64,000 nt of DNA from Alitta virens (taxonomy: Eukaryota > Annelida > Polychaeta > Phyllodocida > Nereididae): NCBI GenBank assembly GCA_932294295.1, contig OW028575.1, forward strand, positions 41,574,753 through 41,638,752, read 5' to 3'. Below the pieces are notes generated by a model that was given only the letters and a program-made list of their open reading frames with translations, was not told where the DNA came from and did not search any database. A program made the position numbers and the translations under genes. Positions 1 to 38,599 of the stretch are shown piece by piece. Numbering within the stretch: position 1 is the first letter of the stretch; each line of letters starts with the position of its first letter.

Positions 1-164
1 CTATTTTATAAGTTTACATTATGACATCATTGTTTCCAATTTGATAATGTAGAAATATCCAGTAAATAGAGCCAAATATACAAAATAATTCAAATTATGC
101 ATTGCTAAAGTCATAATACCCTGTCTTATGTGCTGTGACATGTTGGTGTTAATATTTCATAGCG

Positions 165-1000
165 GCAACTTTTGCATCCGAACATTCTCTGGATAGTCTT
201 AGACTCTGATGTAGGGACCGATGGTCGAACTAGCCTTAGACAAGCTTTGTACACATTTTTGGACTTAATTTGGACCATCAATCCAGACAATGCTCCTTTA
301 ATTGCATCAAATTTGTTGGTGAATTTGTGCCATGCCAGTTTTCAATTGCCTGCAATTTTTTTGCGGGTTAAGATCAGGGCTCTGGCTGGGCCATTGCAAA
401 GTGTTAATTTTGTTCTTCTTCAACCATTCCATTGTTGTTTTTGACTAATATTTTGGGTCATTGTCTTGTTGAAATTCAAAATTTCATCCTATTCTCAACT
501 AAATGGCAAATTTCCAGAGCTTTTAACCCAAAATGCCTCCTGTCGCAGCTTCCTTCAGGTCATTTAATGTAACAGTTGGACTTGCTGATGCTCACCAGAC
601 AAGTTATCTTGCAGTACATTGATTGAATTTTGGTGGACGACCTGATTTGTTTTTTACTCGGACTTCTTCCACCTCTGCACTATCGATGTCGCTGCAGGCA
701 CAGGAATTTTAAGAGCCTTTTTAATCTTCTTAATCCGTGTGCTTCTGAATTTCACAATTACGCATGTGTTGGTTCATTTCCTGCCTCTTCAAAAACAAAT
801 ATTGCAAGCTGTCTTGATGTTTTTTCATGGGTGCAGCACTAAACTAATAACCACAGAATAGGCCTAAATACTGGATTAAAAGCTTACAGTTCTTCCACTC
901 AAAAACAAACAATGAAAAACAAACACGCAGTATATGTTGTGTCTTGAGTGCAGCGTCACCTTATTCAACAGGGTGTGAACACTTTTGCAATACCTAATTC
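165..1000 (-). pseudogene. Decayed Tc1/mariner-like transposase
   Basis: Read on the minus strand, 440-480 gives a peptide close to FQQDNDPK, interrupted by a stop, and about 360-420 gives [10 protein letters not shown]. These are two hallmark stretches of the DDE catalytic domain of Tc1-family transposases. Nearer the N-terminal side, 560-700 gives an RWKK stretch and then, only after a stop and a frame change, GRPPKF-like residues, as in the helix-turn-helix linker of these proteins. Several stops and frame changes show it is dead. At 970-1000 the plus strand reads GGGTGTGAACACTTTTGCAA, a sequence type common at Tc1 element ends, so one terminus is probably there. The other terminus is not clear. 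It lies upstream of the GFPT promoter. Confidence 0.75.
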
Positions 1001-1274
1001 TTGAACATTATCGGATAGCTTCCATAATATAATATAGAGGTTTGTCCCAATGAACACACAGCATTTCTGCAGTGATAGCACAGCAGTGGCACCAGTTGCT
1101 GTTACTAAACAGAAAAAAAATCATATGGCGCATATTATCAAATCAGTTTCAAATATGCGTCACATGACCCGTGAGAGTCAGCCCCACAACACAGCGCCAC
1201 TGATGAAGATCGCCAAAAATTATAGCTTTGATATTATACAGGAGTGATTCGAAGGAAACCACAACACCAATGGT

Positions 1275-1447
1275 CACTGGCGGAACCAGCCCAGCCTCTA
1301 CGGGGGGGGGGGAGAGGGGGGGGGCCAAAGCATGACTATTAAGGTGTCTCTGACTGTAATGGGCCACTATAGAAATTAAAGCTGGTACGGAGGGCCATGG
1401 CCCCTTGACCCCCCCCCCCCCCCCCCCGCCCCCCGAATTCGCCAGTG
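1275..1447. repeat. Short foldback element with G-run and C-run arms
   Basis: CACTGGCG at 1275-1282 is matched in inverted orientation by CGCCAGTG at 1440-1447. Between them lie G runs (1302-1312 and 1316-1324) and a long C run (1409-1427), so the whole 173 bp can fold back. It resembles a MITE. No clear target-site duplication was found. Confidence 0.5.
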
Positions 1448-1916
1448 ATCACAATAAATTTTAAAATTTAAAACAATTGCATAGTTCGATCCACTTCACA
1501 CAACACTTCTTTGGCATTGCAACTCACCCATGAGCATGTCTACAATGTCTGCATTGGGATTGTCGTCAGAGGGACCTTTTCTTTTGCTCATTTTGCTGAT
1601 ATTGTTCTTCAGCGCAGAACTAGAACTGTCAGCGCAAGCAAATCACAACAACGGGCGAGGCGTCTGTGATCAACTGTGATCACCGGCACTCGTTGGCCAA
1701 TCCGTAATCAATATCCGGTTTCAGCTGTCAAAAATATCTTTCATATTTTTATTGAAATGTAACGATTGCGGGGTCTGGCATCCAACTCACACAATTGTAC
1801 GTCAGGACCTACACGTTATCAGCTTATCGGCTGACGAAATAGTTTCTGAATTCTTCTTTATCAATTTTTCTTTTATTCTTGCCTACCGCGACCCCTGTCG
1901 GTTAATTCTCAGTGCA

Positions 1917-1941
1917 TGACGTCACTGCAGCCGTATAAATA
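1917..1941 (+). promoter_or_regulatory. GFPT core promoter: CRE and TATA box
   Basis: A perfect palindromic cAMP-response element, TGACGTCA, occupies 1917-1924. A TATA box, TATAAATA, occupies 1934-1941. Normal TATA spacing puts transcription start near 1965, giving a 5' leader of about 65 nt before the ATG at 2032. ATF/CREB and XBP1-type bZIP factors recognise the ACGT core. Mammalian hexosamine-pathway genes respond to XBP1/ATF4, so stress-responsive control is a reasonable inference but unproven here. Confidence 0.65.
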
Positions 1942-2031
1942 GCATGGTAGGCGAAGACGTGTTGGAAGTGTGACAGGACTTTCGTCTGGCAATTGACGTT
2001 CGTGAAGTTGAACCAGAAGTTCCTTAGCAAA

Positions 2032-29195
<27,164 letters not shown>

Positions 29196-30242
29196 TGTTG
29201 TGGTCCTTGTCACATTTTGGTAAAGTAATAATTGGCATTTCTTCTTGTTTCAAATGGTTACAAACTATATGTCCGTTCTGTTTGATGGTTGTCAGTGTTC
29301 TGTTTCCTCAGCTATCCACTTTAATTTGCATCACCTGCCCTCTACTTTTCCTAAATTCCTTGTTCGTCTGACGGCAATTAAAATTTATCACCCCCACAAT
29401 TTTTGATTTATCGTATGATTGTGGCAATCAAACTGTATTGTGATGGAGCTTTAATAGTCAGTTGATTGTTCCTTACTAACATTCTCAATTTATCTCTTGT
29501 GTTGTTAAAAGTTTTGTTGGTAATTTCAAACAATTGAAGTGTCTGCCTGTCTTGTCTCTGATATACATTTAAATATGATATCGCTATAATAGTGATTAGT
29601 TTGAAGATGTTGTTCATGTATATTAGCATGATGCCTGTGGGCTATGGCTTATTTTCGATAGTAGCAACTTATAGTCTTGTACTTTAATTAATTTGTCAAA
29701 GGGCAACATTAAATGAAGTAATTAATCCCATAATTGTGAAAATTTTAAATTTAATTTATACCAATTTCTTGTATGTTGTTCGAACAATTTATAGTAAACT
29801 TCTTATTCATCTTGTTCTAACAGGTGGATCAACCTCGTGCTTTGTTGAAAACACACAGTACGCAAGATTAGGGACCATGGTTACAGCATATGGAAGCCTC
29901 ACTTTGGGAATTCCACGAGTGAATCAACTGCTTTTTCTATAATTGTAAACTAGTTTGGGTTTCTTCGTAGTTCATACACTGCTGAATTGTCCGGAAGACC
30001 ATTTAAATGAATAATATCAAGGGTGTAACATTGAAGTATATCATGTGTTGTTGTACGTGCAATTGTAATCAGAAAAAATTAGATTGGGTCAACTAGTGAT
30101 TTACTGTTTTATAGATGTCTGTAAGCATTTGAACTAATATGATATGGTGCAATATTTTTCAAGTCATATCTGCATTTAATTTTGTTTCAAAAGATATTAT
30201 ACAAATTGTTTGGACTTACACAAGATCCTTCGAATTAGCTTA

Positions 30243-30489
30243 GGGCTGTGCCATTTAAAGTTTGGGTGGACCTGAAAATTTTCAGACATTCCCCACCTCC
30301 GCTTTTTATTTGTTAATTGACAACCCCCCCCCCCCCCCCCCTATATGTTTTCTACATTAGAATATTAAGAAAATACTGGTCAACCATCCCCCTGCCCCTC
30401 TTTTTCTCTTTTGGAGAACCTCACCCTCACCCGCTTTTTCAAAAACCTTCCTGTCTGCCCCCACCCCACACTTTTAAATGGAACAGCCC
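30243..30489. mobile_element. GGGCTGTTCC-family MITE with internal C run
   Basis: It begins GGGCTGTGCCATTTAAAG and ends CTTTTAAATGGAACAGCCC. TTA flanks both sides (30240-30242 and 30490-30492), a Harbinger-like 3-bp duplication. The 247-bp interior contains an 18-base C run. Related elements lie at 32133-32292 and 40151-40215. Confidence 0.7.
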
Positions 30490-31429
30490 TTATTGGTTGT
30501 ACATTCCTTGAACAAACAAACTTGTTTGTGCAAATTAATATGAAGTTTATGTTAAAGTATTTTACTTTACCCCATTAGAAACTATAACCTGTACTTAATT
30601 TATCAATTGATTTAGATGTATTTTGTTCAGTATGTTAACTAAGCTGGGCAGCTAATGGTATTGTGTGCTATTAATGATTATAGGTATCATTCTTTTGGGG
30701 ATAAAATCCATACAACCATGGTGATGGAGCTCTTACTGATTATGTACACAAGTGTACTGTTGTTGGTAATAAACATATATACCTGAAATACTTTTGTTTG
30801 TAGACTGTGCCCCCCCCCCCCCCCAAAAAAAAAAAAGAACTGCCACATCAAGGGGTTCCTGCAATTCAGAACTGCAGGAATATCTGTGGCCAGATTTCTT
30901 AAAACCTGACATTATTTGAGAGAATGGAAGGTTGTATACGGTGGCCTGGAAGCTTTGAAAGAAAGTTACAAAATAGATTTTAAAACAATGCTTTACTTCT
31001 GCCAGCATGGTGGTGGTATGATATGAAATACACAAACAAGAAAAACTTAAGATGAAATTTAACCAGCAGACCCAACTGTAAATATCTTGTGCCTAGCCTA
31101 TGAGTGCATGATTTGCATATTGCATTCCATAGTTTGGCTTAGCACAACCGACATAATTTTCTGACAGAACACTTGGTCTCCTTCATAAATTGAATTTAAA
31201 TTTTTTATGAGGTGACCTCACCATTTATAACTAACGAGACGTGGCCATGTTCTGTCTAGAATTTCTGTATAGGTCATCCATTGTCCCTCTTTAACATGTT
31301 TAACTGAGGACTAAATGATCATATGTCACTACAACATCCTGCAATACTGGATTTGCATCTTGTCTGCAACCATAGTAACTTAATTTTGCGTCTGTCTATC
31401 AGAGTCTATGTCACAGTGCTAGGGGTCTG

Positions 31430-31690
31430 AAGCTTAAAGGGCCAGCTGCCAGAGGCAGATGTTATGATGAGATAATGCTTGTGGAGTCAACACCATGTTA
31501 CACATTAACCCCGTGGGTGGGGTCTTTGCCTCAGCATAGGCACTGAATACAAGGCACCTCCAATTTGACATTTCTTGCGTGACATCTAGCTGCAGGATGT
31601 AGCTCGATCATGATCCCAGGTCAGGGATCGAACCCGAAACCTATGGAATTGGCGGATGCCTTAAACTATTATATAGAGGCCACCCAGCTG
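31430..31690 (-). mobile_element. tRNA-derived SINE
   Basis: On the minus strand, 31621-31640 reads GTTTCGGGTTCGATCCCTGA, a perfect pol III B box (GGTTCGATCC). An A-box-like stretch (AGTTTAAGGCATCC) lies upstream at about 31660-31675. The downstream body (31500-31545) matches the fragment at 11531-11570. Ends are approximate. Confidence 0.7.
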
Positions 31691-32132
31691 TAAATTCAAG
31701 AATTGCTGGCTGCAGTCTCCCCAAGTGTGATTCAGCTCATATAAACTATACATTTGTGGAAACAGGTGCCGTCCAGCTAGCATCAGTGCATTGTCAGGAT
31801 GTAATATATATGTCTGGACACACCAGCCTCTGCTGGAAGCTGCTGGAGGGTGCCTGTGGTGGAAGTATAAAAAAACAATTTTAATGGCTGAAATCTGGGA
31901 AAGAAGTTCAGACACTCAGGTTCAGGGCGGCAATCTGCTTTTCTGAGCACATAGATCTGGTGATTTACAGTAACTGACTGTGTGGTACGACCATACTAAC
32001 AGCTACTACCATATTTACATATGCAGAAACCAATACAAATGGAATATGATGATCAGTGCAGTCTTTGAGTTAAAAATATTTCACTGCAGTGCTGCAGTTT
32101 GCACTGCTTGAAACCAATATTTACTATATCCG

Positions 32133-32292
32133 AGGGCTATTCCATGTGGGGCTGCTGGAAATTTTCAGCCGTCGCAGTTTTTTCCTTTAATATGCTCCTA
32201 TACCGTGTATTTTATTATATATTTTTTATGATAAAATACTGACCATCACTGCTTTAAAAATCGCTACCAGCTCCCTCCCCATGGAACAGCCT
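32133..32292. mobile_element. Diverged GGGCTGTTCC-family MITE
   Basis: It begins AGGGCTATTCCATGTGGGG and ends CCCCATGGAACAGCCT, so the ends are inverted copies related to the element at 30243-30489. No target duplication seen. Confidence 0.5.
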
Positions 32293-32700
32293 GGAGTAAT
32301 TTGAACAAATATTATAGATGCCTTATATGCAAAATAGATGCAAAAAATATATATATATTAATAAGGATATTTAACTTATATAATTAAGGAAATTAATTTT
32401 TCATTGGGGTGCAGGATGTGGTAAAAGTCGACTGACAAAATAAAATAGGAAGTTTTGGACCGCATCCAAAATAAAAAAGCAGCTGAAAAGTACTAAAAAT
32501 AACAAATATGTGACAAACTAAAATTATTATCATTTTTGGGGTTTTTCTTGTTTGTAAATACAAAGTGACATGCCTACACACATTTTTGTTTCACCAAAAC
32601 TAATGTTGCATGTACAAGTAGTTGTAAGGCTATGATATCATATACCAAAACTGGCACTGTAAGAAGCCCAAAGACATAAAAACTTATGATTAAATGATAA

Positions 32701-32706
32701 TTTATT
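32701..32706 (-). terminator. ATG12 polyadenylation signal
   Basis: TTTATT on the plus strand is AATAAA on the minus strand, 99 nt after the ATG12 stop codon. It is the nearest canonical signal. Confidence 0.65.
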
Positions 32707-32804
32707 ACATCAACAATTAGTTTACACATTGCAGACATTTGAATAAGTGAAAATTTACAAATATATACACAAACGAGCGCAAATTAGATAGCACCAAATA
32801 ATTC

Positions 32805-34136
32805 TCATCCCCAGGCTTGGGTCTTGCAGTAGTGTATAACTAGTTGCCCATCATTTCCAAAGCACTGCAATAAAATACACACATAACTAAAAAAAGTTGC
32901 GAGAGCGAAATTGTCAAAATATGATTTGATAATTAGTCAGCAAATATAATCTTACATCATAAAGTGTCCCTACTTCTAAATCAGGTGCTGGTGAAAATGA
33001 CTGGTTTATATACAGAAACTGAAACACAGAAATGCATTTTACTGATTAATATGATTAGGGCATGCAAAAATATGACAAATTGATATAGAAAATTTCACAT
33101 ATACAGGGGTATTGCTATCACTGGAAAAATATGAGTCTGTTCGGCGGCCATAACATTTTTCTTTTCCGAAGCAGAACTAGTTCCACCTTTTGATCAGATA
33201 GTGAAATATTGCTTATCTTGGTCATATGTTTAAAAAAAATTAGGAAAAAACTTTAATATGTTTTTTTTTAGTTTTATTTTTCATTTTAATGGTACAGTAT
33301 ATAGATACTGTTGGAATCAGCCTACTATGCAAAGCAATTTGATAAATAATAATTATAAATTATCCAAGCTATCTGATGTAATATGTTATGTACAAATATT
33401 ATCAATAAATTTCATAAAACAGAAACTTACTATTGAATCTGAGGGTTCATATTTTAGGTACTTTTTAATGAATGATGCAATCCAACCGATTCGTTTAGTT
33501 GGATCAACCGTCCATTTTTTCTTCTTCATAATAGGTGCATCGCCTGTGGCTTTCAGGAGAATTTCAACTGCAAAATAAACCATTTAAAGACAACTATTAC
33601 GGTATTACCACTGATTACAAAACATTTTGACTCAGTCAGTACACACCACATACATAATTACAATTTCATAATTATAACTATAGCTATACAGGACTGTTAT
33701 TGCACTGTTTCAGTAAAAATATGGGTGTCGTTTTTAAGTTAGGACTAGTCCAGTTCTACTGATTACATAAAACATTACTGCAACCTAAATTGACGAGAGC
33801 CTTTTTGAAATTTACAGCTAAGGCTTCTCAGCCAACTCCATTTTAGGAACCATTTTGTCGACATTTTGTCAACTCCATCTCATCGGGACTCATCCCCCAA
33901 AACCGATGTATAATTTCTTTACATTTTTATATATTCTTTTTTCAAATTGAACCGGAAGTATTCATGCATTGGTGGGGGGCTTGGCATGCAGCAAATTCAC
34001 TCAACAGTATGATCATACTTTTCTTGTCCTTTGCGGAGGCAACTGGACTTGCAGTTGCTGAGAGGCTATCATCCCCTGCAGAGGTATCTTCCCCATCTCC
34101 TGATTGTTCTTGGTGAACTGGCTCTGATTCTGACAT
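32805..34136 (-). CDS. ATG12: Ubiquitin-like autophagy protein ATG12
   Basis: ATG12 is conjugated through its C-terminal glycine to ATG5. The conjugate, with ATG16L, acts as the E3-like enzyme for ATG8/LC3 lipidation on autophagosome membranes. Exons in transcript order: 34136-34019, 33567-33431, 33018-32956, 32864-32805, giving 125 residues against 140 in human. The N-terminal 40 residues are acidic and disordered. The ubiquitin fold begins at [14 protein letters not shown], continues through [29 protein letters not shown] and [16 protein letters not shown], and ends AWG, keeping the conserved Trp and the conjugating Gly125. The ATG at 34136 is the first in frame. Just upstream TTCATTGCAG looks like a splice acceptor, so a non-coding first exon probably lies further up. 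It is convergent with GFPT. Confidence 0.95.
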
Positions 34137-35994
34137 CCCATTCTGCAATGAAGTCAATTTAGACTGATAATTTTTGTAGGATAATTTATTACACGAAATA
34201 TACAGTATACTGCATACATAACGGTCATAGAAAAATTAACATTTCATATTTTCTACTATTCTTACTACTAATCTGTGGAGAACCACCTTGTAGATTTTAT
34301 ATCTGTGTACCATCCACTTTAAATAAATAAAGTTCAATTCAATTCAGCAGCCTTTTCCATATAAATCAAATGAACTATAAATTTGTCAAAAGAAAAATAT
34401 AAGTTCCGCTTTTGTAAATGCGTAAAATTGTGCAAATCGCCCTATCAGTAGCAGCTTTGGTACAAAGTGCCCAGCCTAGTGCAATGGTGTGGCATATGAA
34501 TGTGTTAATAGTGGGTTTATTATGAACATTTAGCGAATAACACTCATTAAAAGAGTTGGAATATGCCTTAGTATGTTAAAGCGTTGTCAGAGGAAAATAA
34601 GCCAGAATTTCCCTCAAATCACGGAGGAAATGTTTGAGGTGAAAGACGGCTGTTTGTTTAATTTTTCTACGGCCATTAACTATAAATCTAGCATGCATTT
34701 TGGTCCATTTGTGATTTTCTAGAATAGTTGAGAACTTCCTTGTGCCACGACAGTTGAAATTATTGGTTTACATGCATTAATTAACGAGTCATCCACCTTT
34801 GGTCTGACCAACCCTATTCATTACTATGGTGCTCAACCTGGCTTTGGTTCCGGCAGTAGCCATTTTCTGCTCACCAACGCTGTAGAGTCAGCATCTGCTT
34901 GCACGCTCTATTGGCACTGCAGATGAAGGGTCCTAAAATGAATTTGGCTATTGACATTGCCGATTGACGCAGTAGTCACAACAGTTTGGCAATTTACACT
35001 ATTTTAACAGTGATTATCGACAATATTGGCGATTGAACTGCAGATCGATGAGCATCTCTTTGGTGAATAGGTCACCATCATTTAATCCCTCGGGCCCTGT
35101 TTTGGTGCAGGGGCCAGCCTCTTCCTCGGTTAGTCTCTCTGTTGAAGGGGCCCATCTTCTTTACTCGGGCACACCTTCCAAGTTCCAGGAAGTATTGATA
35201 AAGGGACATCTCATTGATAGCTTGGACTCTGAGCCGGCTAACTTCTCGGTAAAGGGGGCAGAGCACGATGTCAAGCTCCATGCACAGCGATCTTTGCCAA
35301 CGGGAAAATGGGGCCAGCCGTACTGTACAGGTAATGATGGCCCTTCACATGGGCAGTGCCCCATGACACTGCATCTGCAGTATCAATACCCTACTATAAT
35401 ACTATAAATTAACTGTGCTGCCACTGCGCGCAATAACCAAAAAAAATTATTCTGCATCGCACTGCAGTGTCAATCACAAGATCTGTGGTGTCAATAGCCA
35501 ACATTTTCCATAGTCACTGCTGCTGTCTATAATTTAGCACTGCGGCATATGCAGTGTCGGTAGCAGAGATGTCCATACTTTTTTTGACATAAGATATATA
35601 TTGAGTCAACCTAGGCTAGACCCATTTATCATTTTATGATTTAATGTCATGCTATGCAAAATGAGTCATTCTCATCATACAGTAACGACTTATTAATCGG
35701 ACTATCCTGCAGCAGCTATGACTTCACAGACTGTGCCACGGTCTGCGACCGCACAATACTGCACACGTGCACAATTAATTATTCTCATTATTCTCATTAA
35801 CTCTAACTGTAGCATACTTACAATGATGAGTTTCAATGATACAATACGGACTCACAACCAACCATAATATCGTTCATAACGTCATACGCGCCCTCTGTCG
35901 TAATTGCAAATATTAAACTTTATCCGCTAGGGGGCCATACACAAATTAATGAATACTTCCAATGTTCCCTTTGTAAGTTGTAACTCCTTGTAAG
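34137..35994. other. ATG12 upstream region and CHMP6 3' flank; one GC-rich open stretch
   Basis: Mostly AT-rich with no recognisable gene. 35033-35400 is unusually GC-rich for the window and open in one plus frame (124 codons) and in two overlapping minus frames. I recognise no domain. It may be a fragment of a mobile element or chance openness from base composition. The ATG12 promoter should lie here but no TATA or other clear motif was identified. Confidence 0.4.
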
Positions 35995-35996
35995 GC

Positions 35997-36050
35997 TTTA
36001 TTGTAAACAATTTCACAACAAAATACATAGAAAGTATATTTGGCTTTATT
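35997..36050 (-). terminator. CHMP6 polyadenylation signals
   Basis: Two minus-strand AATAAA signals lie at 36050-36045 and 36002-35997. They imply a 3' UTR of about 530-590 nt after the stop at 36568. Confidence 0.5.
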
Positions 36051-36567
36051 ATACAACAAGCTCAGTCTTAAACAAACATTAATGGCAGACAGAAAATCAT
36101 GACTGACATTAACCAACAAGTAAAGCAAAAATATATAACATAATATAAAACAGCTGGATTTAAAAAAAAAAGGTCACGATAGACACAACTTCAGTTCTGA
36201 CATAAAACAAAAAAATAATACATCCAGAATTTTCCACAAGTAGATAATACTCTCAAAACTGGCATAATATGGTAAACATAGGCAGACATATTTTGTAATC
36301 ATTAACCACGTTAATCCTCCTTGAAGTACAGTACGCAATGTACTGTATATATATTATGAATGCAGATAATTTGTACTTTACCTAATGTTGGACACACAAA
36401 AATTACAATATGATTTGCTGAAAATTTCACTTCATAAAAATCAAAGTTGATATAGCAACATCCCATTCACAGGCTCATTACAAACCTTCCAAGATTAATC
36501 CACTGACAAGCGGATTGTGAATGATAATAACAACTCATAACCATCTTCCTAAAACACTTAGTATTCA

Positions 36568-38423
36568 CTATGATGCCATCATTGCTTCTGCTTTGTTTTT
36601 ATCTCTGGTCTTTATGTCTGTAATGAGGATAATTACATCAGTATTAGAAACATTATGGAGAATAGTCAAACATTATTTTGTTTTGTAAATTCTGTGTCTA
36701 TCATATTCTTTGGAAGCTGAAGGCATTGTCATACCTTTTATTCGATCCTCTGGCACATCCGGCAGATTAATCTCCTCTTCCCCAGCAGGCACATCAGGCA
36801 AGGAATCCTGCAATGCAAAATGCAAAAGTGTAATTCTCATGGTACCGAACAACTTGACAGATACTAGAGATAAACATTGTCTGCAGGGGCACCATAATAC
36901 CTTCACAATCTGGTCCAACTCCTTCAGAACATCCTCTTCATCTTCATCAGTCAATCCACCAGCCAGCAGTGCATCGATTTCCTATTAAAAAGTAAATTGC
37001 ACAATTCTTGACTTTCTAAAATATCAGTTTATCCCACAAAAATATCAACATGTCATTTTACCAACATAATTATTACAAACATAGTAATACATACCCTTTG
37101 ATATTCAGCCCCTTCTTGTGCTTCATCTAAAATTCTTTCTACGTCTTCAATAGACATTATCTGCAAATAAGTGATAACATATCAAAAAAAATTCCTCGGA
37201 TAGATGTAAAAACTCAGCACTGAATAAAAAAATTCATGTGGACAAATACCTCATGCATCTTTTTCAATGACTCATTTCCAGCCTTCAGGCCTGCAACAAC
37301 TTGTGCTTCAATTTGGGAAAATTCCAAATCATGTACCTAAAAGAAAAAAATATCCCTGAATAAAGAATATCTCACAAATGAACTACAAAATGTGCAAGAC
37401 ATTTTCACTTGTCTCACCATACGCTCAATGTTTTCTAGTTGTCCATCTGTCTTTTCTAAAAGACCTTCCTGGAATTTCTTCTTTCTCAGTAGCAATAAAG
37501 CTTTGCTGGAAAATAGGTGAAACGTCAATTTGAATACAAAGACACACAGGTGAGCATTTTTCTATCTTAAAAGAGACATATCAATTGTTACACTGTACAC
37601 GTGATACATAAAAAAAAACATGACTTACTTCTTTCTTCCATCCTTAAGCAACGTCTTAGCCAATTCTCTTTCTTTTCCTAACTGAACTTGTATCTTTTTC
37701 TGATATTGATGCAATTTATCCCTTTGTTGTTTTAATTGCTACAACAACAAAAAAGAAAAGATGATTCAACAAATAAGTTATAACTATGCACTTGATGAGA
37801 TATTTGCAAAAATTGTCTTTCGATAATCGCATTTGGAATTCATTTGACCAACATGATAATTTGATGTGTCTAAAAGAATGTAAATTTTTTACAACATTCT
37901 ACAATGTACATGACAGGCATCTAACAAGTGATTTCGTAAATGTTTTTACTTATAATTAAAAAAAAAAGGGTATATTGATGTAGATGTCAGCAATCTCAAT
38001 ATGTCATCAACCATATGTACATATGTCATTGGTTGAATTTGTTATCCCATCAATATCTAGAATTCTATATTTTAAAACAGTAGTAATACCAGGTAGCATG
38101 TTAGCAACTGTTGATAATATTAAATATTTAGAGCATTGTTTCACCAATTCCGCTTCATACTAATGAGTAATGATCTTGTTGATAATAGTGACATTAAACT
38201 CGAGTGTTAATTGGGACATATGGTAATTCCCTTTATAGGCCTATATCATATGATCATAAGCTATATATAGTACATGAATATAGCCTAGGCCTATTGAATT
38301 TTCATTGAAGTCATGTCATAACTGACGAAATAAGCCTCTTACTGCTTATAGTCTTACCAACACAGCCCGGTCTTGTTCCGTGACACGGGTTTCTTTCTTT
38401 CTCCTGCCAAATAAATTTCCCAT
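36568..38423 (-). CDS. CHMP6: ESCRT-III subunit CHMP6 (VPS20)
   Basis: CHMP6 links ESCRT-II (VPS25) to ESCRT-III filament assembly on endosomes. Exons in transcript order: 38423-38358, 37738-37629, 37505-37418, 37336-37250, 37160-37095, 36981-36901, 36807-36735, 36617-36568. The product is 206 residues (human 201). It starts MGNLFGRRKKETRVTEQDRA, with Gly2 in a myristoylation context. A basic coiled helical core follows (DGRKNKALLLLRKKKFQEGLLEKTDGQ, broken here only by position: residues about 55-82), then MSIEDVERILDEAQE, and an acidic C-terminal half (TDEDEEDVLKELD). Residues 169-173 and 181-185 are both LPDVP, the core of the MIM2 motif that binds the MIT domain of VPS4; the human protein has one. 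It ends MMAS. It diverges from PIGX with 176 bp between start codons. Confidence 0.95.
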
Positions 38424-38599
38424 TTGGCCTAGTGATGTCTTAAGTTTATTCCACCAATTAAATTTCACAAAATGTTTTCTGGTCTGCCCCACTGCATGGA
38501 ATGTCTCCGTCCATCAAATATAAGTGCGCAATGAATGACTCCGCACACAAGCACAAACCCGCCACCTTGTGTAAATGCAACGAAGCAACACAATACACG
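38424..38599. promoter_or_regulatory. Compact divergent promoter for CHMP6 and PIGX
   Basis: The two start codons are 38423 (minus) and 38600 (plus), so both 5' leaders and promoters must fit in or overlap 176 bp. An ATTGG/CCAAT-type sequence lies at about 38453. No TATA box stands out. Confidence 0.6.

Larger units (their letters stand above)
29196..32700. other. GFPT 3' UTR and intergenic spacer to ATG12
   Basis: No convincing coding region was found. The first canonical AATAAA on the plus strand after the GFPT stop is at 30768-30773; ATTAAA variants occur nearer (about 29379 and 29706), so the length of the 3' UTR is unresolved. The stretch holds MITEs at 30243-30489 and 32133-32292, C runs at 30324-30341 and 30810-30824, and a minus-strand SINE. 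Confidence 0.6.

Noticed and set aside
29736..29942. 68-codon frame after the GFPT stop
   Set aside because: AT-rich chance frame with no domain and no splice link; lies in probable 3' UTR.
33258..33578. 106-codon plus-strand frame
   Set aside because: Antisense to ATG12 exon 2 and AT-rich intron sequence.
34137..34157. Longer ATG12 N-terminus from 34157
   Set aside because: The upstream extension starts at TTG, not ATG, and crosses a likely splice acceptor (TTCATTGCAG).
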